41,747 nt of DNA from Methylobacterium sp. WL119 (GTDB taxonomy: Bacteria > Pseudomonadota > Alphaproteobacteria > Rhizobiales > Beijerinckiaceae): NCBI RefSeq assembly GCF_008039875.1, contig NZ_VRUU01000044.1, positions 1 to 41,747 on the forward strand, read 5' to 3'. This document shows, piece by piece, positions 1 to 7,387 of the stretch. Position numbers and translations under genes: made by a program. The notes below the pieces were generated by a model. That model saw only the letters and a list, made by a program, of their open reading frames with translations, was not told the DNA's origin and searched no databases. Position 1 is the stretch's first letter. Each line of letters starts with the position of its first letter.

Positions 1-2
1 CC

Positions 3-179
3 ATCGCCGCTGCTGTGGAGGAACAGTCCGCCGTGACCCGGGAGATGTCGGGAAGCATGCATACGGCCGCCCACGGGGTGACGACGATCGCCGGAAGCAT
101 GGAGGACATCGCCCGGGCAAGCGAGCAGGTCGATCAAGCCACCCGAAAGGTTCGCCAGGCATCACGAGCGGCTGTCTAG
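3..179 (+). CDS. methyl-accepting chemotaxis protein, C-terminal end (partial)
   Basis: The open frame enters from the left edge and stops at the TAG at 177-179, leaving 58 residues. It begins IAAAVEEQSAVTREM, which matches the end of the MCP signalling hairpin (family pattern IAAAVEEQSAAT.EI). It continues with alternating Ala/Ser/Gln heptads and ends ASRAAV. The parent protein would be a membrane or cytoplasmic chemoreceptor that controls the CheA kinase; sensor and membrane segments lie outside the window. There is no C-terminal CheR/CheB-tethering pentapeptide. Family call is firm; ligand unknown. Confidence 0.85.
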   Translation: MAAAVEEQSAVTREMSGSMHTAAHGVTTIAGSMEDIARASEQVDQATRKVRQASRAAV

Positions 180-642
180 AGACGTCGTCCCAGGCGCGGA
201 CGAGATGAGCGCTGAGTTCGCTTCTCTTGTCCGATGGTCCGAGCCGACGCGGTCGGTCGTCGGCTCAAGCGCACGGGATACGATCGTGGATGCCGATCAG
301 GAAAACGGATCCACCAACGCAGTGCGGGTTCGCTTGCCGCTCCAAGGCCTACGCGCTCGACGAGAGACATTACGATCGGGCATCGAAAGATTTTGGACGT
401 CTTCGTTGCAGATGCACCCGAGCTTTGGTCGCTCCACCGACGACCTGAAAGACATCTCCGTGCGAGCCCTAGCGGAAGTCGAGCTCCTGATCCGACACGG
501 CAAAACTCTGCTCGGTCCACACCCAAAGGCGCAACCATAAAAAGGCGCGAGTAAAGCCATCGCAGCCAGGTGCGATGGCCACCTCTGATCACCGGACACT
601 TCTGACTCTGATATCACCAGTGAAGTCGACATGCATTAGATC
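180..642. other. gap without a convincing gene
   Basis: Several overlapping frames are open here, the longest plausible one being 205-540 on the plus strand (111 codons). Its codon third positions are less GC-biased than in neighbouring genes, it has no clear ribosome binding site and I recognise no motif. It may be a decayed gene or a small accessory gene. Confidence 0.4.
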
Positions 643-810
643 GTGACTTGCGTTCGAGACTTCCACGACGAGCAACTGTTGCTGTTGGCCGCAGTCGTAT
701 GCAGCGTCGGCATCTACGCCTCATCCGCCATCGCCGCTCATGCGGCGCGTTCGGAAGGCGTAGCTCGGCGCAAATGGGGCATCGTCAGTATCGTCGCCGC
801 CGGCTGTCCG
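643..810 (+). pseudogene. MHYT-type membrane signalling protein, N-terminal fragment
   Basis: A frame opening with GTG at 643 encodes about 56 residues and stops at TAA 811-813. It reads as an N-terminal membrane anchor: a short polar start (TCVRDFHDEQL), then a hydrophobic helix LLLLAAVVCSVGIYASSAIA, then an Arg/Lys-rich turn (ARSEGVARRKW) and the start of a second hydrophobic stretch (GIVSIVAAGC). This is the layout of the first helices of MHYT-domain GGDEF/EAL or histidine-kinase proteins. The frame is cut off exactly where an FAD oxidoreductase fragment begins in another frame, so this looks like a deletion scar. The family call is an inference from pattern only. Confidence 0.5.
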
Positions 811-1520
811 TAACCGTGCTGGCGCGCGAGGAGGTGCCCTTCGCCAAGCGCTTCGGCGAGGCGGTGGGCGCAGCGCTGAAGCAGTACCATGCCGACAACG
901 GCGTCACGTTCGAGACCGGCTCCGTCGTCAGGATCACTGGCATCAGTCGTGTCGAAGCTGTCGAGACGAAGGACGGACGGCGCCTCCCGGCCGACATCGT
1001 TCTCGTCGGCGCAGGTGCAGATCCGGAAAGCAGCCTGATCGCGGACGTCGACCCCGGCGAGGGCGGCGGTCTCGAGGTCGGCGGGGACCTCAAGCTCGCG
1101 GACGGCGTCTGGATCGCAGGCGATATCTCCGCTTTCCCGGAGAGGGCGAGCGGCGAGACCGCACGGATCGAGCATTGGCGTCTCGCGCAGCAGCACGGCA
1201 CCCATGTGGCCCATGCCATCCTCGACCGAAGCGGCGTGTTCGCAGGTGCTCCATTCTTCTGGAGCAACCAGGGCGACAAGCGGCTCGATTACGGTGGATA
1301 CGCCAAAGGTTTCGACCGGATCATCGTTCAGGGCGACCCCTCCGCCCTCGACTTCATCGCCTATTACGTCACCGGCGACAGAGTGACCGCCGCCTGCAGC
1401 ATCGGCCGCAACAGTGCCTTCACCGCCTTCCTGCACTTGCTCGGCCTCGGAAGTCTTCCCTCGGCGGCCGAGATCGAGGCCGGGGCGGACCTGCCCACCC
1501 TTGCGCGCGAGGCTGCCTAG
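798..1520 (+). pseudogene. FAD/NAD-dependent oxidoreductase, C-terminal part (5'-truncated)
   Basis: From about 798 the frame matches the second half of ferredoxin-reductase/AIF-like pyridine nucleotide-disulfide oxidoreductases. RLSVTVLAREEVPFAKRFG is the strand after the NADH-binding helix, followed by the typical EVGAAL..H..NGV-type segment, the second FAD motif DIVLVGAGADPES, the third FAD segment (DGVWIAGDIS) and the C-terminal dimer domain, ending at TAG 1518-1520. The FAD-binding GxGxxG and NADH GGGxIG motifs are missing because everything upstream is replaced by the MHYT-type fragment. The longer open frame back to 648 is an out-of-frame reading of that fragment, not coding. The product, if made, should be inactive. 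Confidence 0.75.
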
Positions 1521-1973
1521 CGGCTGTCCGGCAACCGATCGCGAACCGCGGCAAGGTCAGGCGCTAGGTTCAGGGATCAAGCCGCCGGGTCGGCGTGGCG
1601 CCGGCCCTCCGTTCTTTCGTGCCGCGCGGACCGCCGCGCCCCCAGGGCATCGGCGGTCGGATGCCCTCCGGCGTTCACGACCGATCGGAATGGGCGAATA
1701 GCCGACATGCGTTGCATTCCGCGCTCACGTCCAGTTTCTCGGGTCTGCGTTCCAAGAGTAGACTTGCGGAAACCTAGCCGCCTCGGACGTTCCGCTCTCG
1801 ACCCTTCCGGACCCTGGGGAGGTCCGCTTCTCGGTAGCTTGGTGGAGGATGACCTACGTCCAGGTCGAAAGGATTGGGGGTTGATCCGCTTCGGGGAACC
1901 CAAGCCATGAAGCGGACCTTCGTTCGGGCAACGACTTTCGGCAGGTAGACTTCGGCGAGGTTTGGCCGGGCGG
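1521..1973. other. gap without a convincing gene
   Basis: About 450 nt with overlapping open frames in both directions but no recognisable protein, no ribosome binding site and no RNA gene that I can see. A small inverted repeat (AGGGCATC at 1644-1651 and GATGCCCT at 1660-1667) could form an 8-bp hairpin. The region probably represents decayed sequence after the truncated oxidoreductase. Confidence 0.5.
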
Positions 1974-2717
1974 TCAGACCAGCCGTGCGCCGCCGTCGAT
2001 GTGGAGGGTCTCGCCGTTCATGAAGCCGTTGCTCATGAGGAAGACGACCGCTGCACCAGCCTCCTCCGCCGTGCCGAGACGACGCTGGGGGAGCTTCTCG
2101 GTGAGGGCGGCGACGTAGGCGTCGCGATGCGTGCCCAGCGTACGGGAGAGAAGCGGCGTGTCCGTGGTGCCGGGTGAGAGCGTATTCACGCGTATCGGCG
2201 CGAGTTCCAGCGCCAGACCCCGGGCAAAAGCCTCCATCGCGGCCGAGGCGGCGGCGAGCACTGCCGTTCCCTGGGCGCTCGGGCGATCCGCCAGCGCTCC
2301 CGAGATGAAGGTCACGGAGCCATCGGAAGCGAGGCGTTCACCGAGCGTCCGTAGGGTATGGACGGCCGCCCAGATCCGCTCGTCGAAGGCGCGCTTCAGG
2401 TACTCGACCTCGGCATCCAGGACCTTGCCGGCGACGAAGGTGCCGGCGAGGAGGACGAGGTGGTCCACGTGCGGGATGTCCGCGAGGGCCTGTGCGATGG
2501 TCTCGGGCTTGGTCACGTCGGCCGCACGCCAGCCATTGAAGCCGTTCTCCGTCGCGACCCGCTCCGCGCCCTCAGGGTTGAACCCGACGACGATGACCTT
2601 GGCGCCCGCGGCCTTGGCCTGGATCGCGGAGGCCAAACCGATGCCGGAGGTGCCACCGAAGATGACGACGGTGCGATCTTGAAGGGTGGAAGCCGCAAGC
2701 GAGCTGATGTCGTTCAT
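1974..2717 (-). CDS. SDR-family oxidoreductase lacking the YxxxK active site
   Basis: 247 residues. The N-terminal Rossmann fold has the cofactor motif GGTSGIG at about residues 21-27 and an LLAGTF strand in place of the usual NNAG. The C-terminal PG...T substrate loop ([10 protein letters not shown]) and the ending GETLHIDGG are classical SDR features. The active-site Ser is present (FISGAL, about residue 139). Where YxxxK is expected the sequence reads LAAAS, so both the catalytic Tyr and Lys are missing. ATG at 2717 is preceded by AGGA. It is divergent from a LysR gene 100 nt away, which suggests that LysR controls it. The fold is certain; activity is in doubt. Confidence 0.85.
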   Translation of the reverse strand: MNDISSLAASTLQDRTVVIFGGTSGIGLASAIQAKAAGAKVIVVGFNPEGAERVATENGFNGWRAADVTKPETIAQALADIPHVDHLVLLAGTFVAGKVLDAEVEYLKRAFDERIWAAVHTLRTLGERLASDGSVTFISGALADRPSAQGTAVLAAASAAMEAFARGLALELAPIRVNTLSPGTTDTPLLSRTLGTHRDAYVAALTEKLPQRRLGTAEEAGAAVVFLMSNGFMNGETLHIDGGARLV

Positions 2718-2817
2718 GGTCCTGATCCTCGTGCTCGGGGCGTCGATCGCCGGGGACCAAAACCTAGATCTTCGCTTTGGGCTTGATAATTCTGCCGCGT
2801 GGCGGTTCAGTTACGCC
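2718..2817. promoter_or_regulatory. divergent promoter region between SDR and LysR genes
   Basis: The 100 nt between the two divergent start codons must hold both promoters. It is slightly AT-richer near 2783-2795 (CTTGATAATTCTG). LysR-type regulators commonly bind such shared regions, but I see no clear T-N11-A palindrome, so the assignment rests on gene order. Confidence 0.4.
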
Positions 2818-3798
2818 ATGACGGCACAAATTGGGCTCGACCGGCTCACCGGCCTCATCGCATTCGCTCGTGCCGGCTCGCTGGGGAGCTATACCGCGGC
2901 AGCGCGCGCGCTCTCGATCTCGCCCTCCGCGGTGAGCAAAAGCGTCCAGCGCCTAGAGCAGCATCTTGGTCTGCGCCTCTTCCACCGAACCACCCGGTCG
3001 CTCACGCTCACTTCGGAAGGACGCGACCTGCACGAGCGGGCGCTTCGCCTGCTACGCGATGCCGAGGAGATCGAGCAGATGGCGGTGGCGGCCCGCTCGG
3101 AACCAGCCGGGACCCTGAAGGTCACGGCGCCGTTGCCGGTAGGCCTGCACCTGATTGCTCCGGCACTGCCCCGTTTCCGTGAGCGCTACCCGAAGCTGAT
3201 GGTGGACCTGCGCCTCGGCGATGGCTTTGCCGACCTGATCGCGGACGGCATCGACGTCGCCATCCGCGTCGGGGATCTCGGAGACAGCCGACTGATCGCT
3301 CGAACGCTGGCGCCACACCGTGTCTGCGCATTCGCATCCCCGGCCTATCTGGTCCGGCGCGGAACCCCACGGCATCCGGACGAACTCGTGGACCACGACT
3401 GCGTGAACTTCCGCTTTCAAAGCACTGGCCAAGCGCTACGCTGGCCTTTTCGAGTCGGGGATCGCATCCTGGAGATCGTACCCAACGCCGGCATCGTCAC
3501 CGACAACAGCGACGCCGTTGCATCCGCTCTCGTCGCGGGTGGCGGCATCGGCATCTCGCCGACCTATCTGGCGGCTCCCTTGGTCGAACGCGGCGAACTC
3601 ATCCCGATCCTGCATGAGTATTCCGTGGACCGCCACGCAATGATCGCCCTGTGGCCGGAGAGCCGCCGGGGCAATCCAAACGTGAAGGCGTTCCTGACCT
3701 TCCTCGGCGAAATCTTTCGAACCCCGGCGCCCTGGGACGTGACAGTGGCGGCTCATGTGGGCCGCATGTCCCAGGATCATGTTGGTAAGCCCGTCTAA
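2818..3798 (+). CDS. LysR-family transcriptional regulator
   Basis: 326 residues from ATG 2818. A longer open frame extends to 2686 but would run over the divergent promoter and the SDR start. Residues 1-65 form the winged helix-turn-helix: [20 protein letters not shown], then [16 protein letters not shown] as turn and recognition helix, then [16 protein letters not shown] as wing. The rest is a periplasmic-binding-protein-like effector domain ([38 protein letters not shown]). This is the CrgA/DhcR-like subgroup often found next to SDR or quinone-oxidoreductase genes. It most likely regulates the divergent SDR gene and itself; the effector is unknown. Confidence 0.92.
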   Translation: MTAQIGLDRLTGLIAFARAGSLGSYTAAARALSISPSAVSKSVQRLEQHLGLRLFHRTTRSLTLTSEGRDLHERALRLLRDAEEIEQMAVAARSEPAGTLKVTAPLPVGLHLIAPALPRFRERYPKLMVDLRLGDGFADLIADGIDVAIRVGDLGDSRLIARTLAPHRVCAFASPAYLVRRGTPRHPDELVDHDCVNFRFQSTGQALRWPFRVGDRILEIVPNAGIVTDNSDAVASALVAGGGIGISPTYLAAPLVERGELIPILHEYSVDRHAMIALWPESRRGNPNVKAFLTFLGEIFRTPAPWDVTVAAHVGRMSQDHVGKPV

Positions 3799-3954
3799 GC
3801 TCGATGGCGACCGAGCTCGAAGGCTGACGGCAAGGCCATCGCGCTCGATAGCGATCCACTTGCGGGGAGCCTTCGCCGGACACGAAGCGACCGGCTCGAA
3901 TCGCTGACGGAACGTCTTCTTCCGGAAGCAAGATCAAGGTTCGGTTGCCTCTTC

Positions 3955-4206
3955 ATGAAGCATCACGGGGTGATGGTCCTGGGGCCGACCATCGCGGAAG
4001 CCTGGGACGACCTCTACGATCTCGAGCGGGCTGCCGAGGTGCAGACCCTGGCGCTCTCGACCGGGCGCCAGGTCATCCCCGTGGATCCCGCGATCGCCGA
4101 AGCCACGGCCCGCCAGATGCGCGCCGGCGATCCCGAATCCGCCCGCCTGCCCCTGTCCGCGATCCGGAGAATCCTGGATCGCGAGGAGCCGGCGTACCGG
4201 GACTGA
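3955..4206 (+). pseudogene. class II aldolase/adducin family protein, C-terminal remnant
   Basis: 83 codons from ATG to TGA. MKHHGVMVLGPTIAEAWDDL followed by YDLERAAEVQ matches the C-terminal half of class II aldolase/adducin enzymes (family pattern NHG.....G.T..EAF...YYLE.A...Q), including the late metal-binding region HHG. The upstream half with the remaining zinc-binding histidines is absent: sequence before 3955 in this frame gives only a few family-like residues. It is therefore a 5'-truncated remnant. The neighbouring damaged peptidase suggests both belonged to an older gene set next to the catabolic cluster. Confidence 0.7.
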
Positions 4207-4272
4207 CGCGGCGGAAGGAACGAAGGCGCGGCCGGCGGCGGATCCATCCGTCCCAAGTGCCGGGGCAGCCCG

Positions 4273-5499
4273 ATGGGAGTTGCGCTGTCCGACAGAGGCG
4301 CCGACACGGTCCGCTGGCTCGAAGCACGGGAGGCCGCGATGCTGGCCCTGCTCGCGGTTCTCGTGAACATCGATTCCAATTCCTACGAGGAGGCCGGCGT
4401 CGATGCCGTCGCTGCCCGGATCGGTGGGTTCTCGCCGAGCATGGTGTGTCCGTCGCCACGATCCCGATCGCAGGATACGGCGATGCGCTGAAGGCCCACG
4501 TGGCCGGGCGCGGAGCCGCCTATCGGCCGGCGGTGCTGATGGGGCACCGCGACACGGTGTTCTCGACCGGCGAGGCCGCGCGGCGGCCGTTCCGGGTCTC
4601 GGATGGTCGCGCCTACGGCCCGGGCGTCGCCGACATGAAGGCCTGGCTCGTGATGAACGCCTTCCGCCTCGCCGCCTTCCAACGGGTGGGCGGGGCACCG
4701 TCCCCGCTCGTCGGCCTGTTCACCAGCGACGAGGAGACCGCGTCGCCGGCCTGCCGCCCGATCATCGAGGAGACGACGCGCGGCGCGCGCGGTGCTGAAT
4801 TCGGAGCCGGGGCGCCCGTCGGGCGATGTGGTGACGGGCCGCAAGGGCGGCGTGTTCATGGCGTCGACGGTGCATGGCAAGGCTGCCCATTCCGGCGCCA
4901 ACCCCGCGGACGGGACCAGCGCCATCGGCGAACTCGCCCACAAGACGATCGCGCTGCATGCGATCACCGACCTCGAACGCGGCACCACCGTGAACGTCGG
5001 CCTCGTCTCGGGCGGCCAGTCGGTCAACACGGTCGCGCCGCTCGCCACCTGCGCGATCGACCTGCGCTACGTCCGCCCGGAGGATCGCGAAGCAGCCATG
5101 GCACGCATCGCGGCGATCGTAACCGAGGCCATGCTTCCCGGCACCTCGGCCGCTTTGACGATCCGGGGGGAATTCCTGCCGCTGCAGGATGCGGCCTCGC
5201 GCGCCCTGTTCGAGGCCTATGCCGGAGCGAGCGCGCGCTACGGCGCGACGGTCTCGGGCGCGTTCACGGGCGGCTGCGCCGATTCCGATTTCACCGCCAG
5301 CGTCGGCTGCCCGAGTCACTGTGCGGTCGGCCCCGTCGGCGGCCGGGCCCATTCCCCGGAGGAGTACCGGGAGGTGGAGAGCCTCGTCCCGCGTGCCCGC
5401 GCGCTGGCCGTGACGATCATGGGAGTTTACCGGCCGCGCCTGTCGGGCCGGCGATCGGCCGGCCTGGACTACCCAAGATCGAGGTGGCCGCGCCGATGA
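4273..5499 (+). pseudogene. M20-family metallopeptidase with two compensating frameshifts
   Basis: Three consecutive frame segments together give one M20 (acetylornithine deacetylase/carboxypeptidase G2-like) protein. Segment 1 (4273 to about 4425) is the N-terminal helix with NIDSNSYEEAGVDAV. Segment 2 (about 4425-4785, shifted by -1) carries the metal ligands: LMGHRDTVF, YGPGVADMK and TSDEETASP. Segment 3 (about 4785-5499, back in the first frame) has the dimerisation domain (GKAAHSGANPADGTSA) and the C-terminal GPVGGRAHSPEEY. The second shift lies in the CG-rich run at 4778-4790, a likely slippage or sequencing-error site. If both indels are sequencing errors the gene is intact; otherwise it is broken. 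The extreme 3' end overlaps the convergent MarR gene. Confidence 0.75.
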
Positions 5500-5990
5500 T
5501 CGTGGCCCGCCACGGCGCGCCTCAGGAGTCCGACCAGAAGGTCCTGATCCTTAGGGGCGAGCGCCGAGATCGTCAGGGCATGGGCCTCGTGGGCGGCGTG
5601 CTCCATCGCCGCGTGGAGCGCTTTGCCCTCCGCGGTGATGCGACAGACCTGCGCCCGGCGATCCGCCAAGGAGGTCGACCGGCTGACCAGCCCGCGGGTG
5701 GCGAGCCGCTTCAACGCGCCCGTCGTGGTCGTGCGGTCAAGCGCAACGGCGTTGGCCAGCGTCGTCTGGTCGGCCTCCTCGAGGTCCCGCAGAAGCGACA
5801 GCAGGCTGTATTGCAGCGGTGTGATCCGAAACGCAGCGCAGCGCTCGGAAAACAGGCTTACGTGGATCTGGTGGAGGCGCCGCGCGAGGAAGCCGGGGCG
5901 CTCGGTCAGCGGCCAGGTGCGTGCGGCGGCCGCCGCGGCATCCGTCTCCTCGCGGTCGCCGGCCCTGTCGTCGGCAATCCTGTCGTCCAT
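5469..5990 (-). CDS. MarR-family transcriptional regulator
   Basis: 173 residues from ATG 5990, chosen over the in-frame ATG at 6050 because GGAGG lies 10 nt upstream of it. The core is a MarR winged helix: FRITPLQYSLLSLL, then LANAVALDRTTTTGALKRL as recognition helix, then the wing motif SLADRRAQVCRITAEGKAL, which carries the family DxR signature (ADRRA). It has an Asp/Ala-rich N-terminal extension. It is divergent from the amidohydrolase that begins the catabolic operon, so it is probably the local repressor responding to the substrate or a ring-derived intermediate. Confidence 0.9.
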   Translation of the reverse strand: MDDRIADDRAGDREETDAAAAAARTWPLTERPGFLARRLHQIHVSLFSERCAAFRITPLQYSLLSLLRDLEEADQTTLANAVALDRTTTTGALKRLATRGLVSRSTSLADRRAQVCRITAEGKALHAAMEHAAHEAHALTISALAPKDQDLLVGLLRRAVAGHDHRRGHLDLG

Positions 5991-6043
5991 CGCAATCCAT
6001 CCTCCGAACCAGTCTGGCACGCGGACTGCATACCGACAATTAC

Positions 6044-6057
6044 GAAGCACACTTCGC
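6044..6057. promoter_or_regulatory. candidate MarR operator (short palindrome)
   Basis: CGAAG-CACA-CTTCG sits in an AT-richer patch in the middle of the 122-nt divergent region between the MarR and amidohydrolase starts. Position and symmetry suit an autoregulatory operator; no binding consensus supports it. Confidence 0.35.
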
Positions 6058-6112
6058 TTTTCGATACACCAGAGCGTCGGCCTGACCGGCGCTCCGACGA
6101 TAAGGCAGTCCC

Positions 6113-7387
6113 ATGGACGATCCCCGTTTCGATCTGCTCCTGCGCGGCGGACGCGTGATCTGCCCGGTCTCCGGCATCGACGGCATCCGAGACGTGGCGA
6201 TCCGAGACGGGCGCATCGCGGCGGTCGCCGAGTCCGTCGTCCCGTCGGCAGCGACCGAGGTGATCGACGTCTCCGGCAAGTTGGTGCTGCCGGGCATGAT
6301 CGACACCCACGGCCACGTCTACCAGTACGTCACCGGCCGCTTCGGTTTGCCGCCCGACATGGTCGGCGTGCGCTCCGGCGTGACCACGGTGATCGATCAG
6401 GGCGGCCCCTCCTGCATGACACTGCCGGGCTTCCGCCACTTCGTCGCGGAGAAAGCCGAGACGCGGGTCTACGCCTTCCTCTCCGCCTACCTCGTGGGCG
6501 GCCTCGAAGGGCACTTCTACCCGAACCTCTACAGCCCCGACGGCGTCGACATCGAGGCGACGGTCAAGTCGGCCACCGAGAACCGCGACCTCGTGCGCGG
6601 CATCAAGGGCCATGCGGAGATCGGGGGGTTCGCCCGCTGGGGCATCAAGGTCATGGAGATGGCCGCCGAGATCAGCCGCCGCTCCGACCTGCCGCTCTAC
6701 GTGCATTTCGGTCAGCTCTGGGGCCTGCCCGAGAGCGGCTCCAATGGCGAGGATGCCAATACCATCATGGAGCGGGTGATCCCGCTGCTGCGCCCCGGCG
6801 ACTTTCTCGCCCACCCCTTCACCCGGCATCCGGGCGGCTTCATCAACGAGGACGGCGTCGTCCACCCGATCATCCGTGCGGCAATGGATGCGGGCCTGCG
6901 GGTCGACGTCGGCCACGGCAGCCACTTCTCCTACCGGGTCGCCCGCGCCTCCCTGCCGGCGGGCGTGATGCCCTACACCCTCGGTGCCGACATGCACGGC
7001 TACAACACCGAGGTGCCGAAGCCCGCCGGCACCCCCGACGAGCACCACGACGACGAGAACCATCCCTTCCTCGGTCAGGCGCGCTTCAGCCTGACCCAAG
7101 CGATGAGCTCAATGATGGCGCTCGGCCTCTCCCTGGAGCAGGTCGTGCCGATGGTGACCTCGCACCCGGCGGAGATGCTGGGCCTGTCCGACCGGATCGG
7201 CGCGCTGACACCGGGATTCGCCGCCGACGTGTCGGTGCTCCACGACCATCGCGGCCGCTTTCTCCTGCGCGACAACGAGGACACGCAGGTCATCGCACAG
7301 CGCTTGCTCCAGCCGGCCTTCTGCCTGCGCGCGGGCAAGCGCTTCGAGGCGGATTCACCGATCCTGCCGCAGGCAATCGCGGCGTGA
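6113..7387 (+). CDS. amidohydrolase-superfamily metalloenzyme (dihydroorotase/COG3964-like)
   Basis: 424 residues. The N-terminal beta-sandwich (FDLLLRGGRVICPVSGIDG) leads into the TIM-barrel metal motif PGMIDTHGHVY (HxH). A likely carboxylated Lys lies in VRGIKGHAEIGG, with His ligands in LYVHFGQLW and DVGHGSHFSY and the catalytic Asp in LGADMHGYN. The C-terminal HPAEMLGLSDRIG..PG..ADVSV is the usual closing sandwich. Such enzymes hydrolyse cyclic amides, N-acyl amino acids or related esters. It is the first gene of the operon and its stop overlaps the GTG start of the molybdenum hydroxylase large subunit. This pairing suggests hydrolytic opening of a hydroxylated ring. Substrate not predictable. 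Confidence 0.85.
   Translation: MDDPRFDLLLRGGRVICPVSGIDGIRDVAIRDGRIAAVAESVVPSAATEVIDVSGKLVLPGMIDTHGHVYQYVTGRFGLPPDMVGVRSGVTTVIDQGGPSCMTLPGFRHFVAEKAETRVYAFLSAYLVGGLEGHFYPNLYSPDGVDIEATVKSATENRDLVRGIKGHAEIGGFARWGIKVMEMAAEISRRSDLPLYVHFGQLWGLPESGSNGEDANTIMERVIPLLRPGDFLAHPFTRHPGGFINEDGVVHPIIRAAMDAGLRVDVGHGSHFSYRVARASLPAGVMPYTLGADMHGYNTEVPKPAGTPDEHHDDENHPFLGQARFSLTQAMSSMMALGLSLEQVVPMVTSHPAEMLGLSDRIGALTPGFAADVSVLHDHRGRFLLRDNEDTQVIAQRLLQPAFCLRAGKRFEADSPILPQAIAA

Noticed and set aside
3945..6158. 737-codon plus-strand frame
   Set aside because: Only its short stretch of about 4425-4785 is real (middle of the M20 peptidase); the rest is Arg/Gly-rich shadow.
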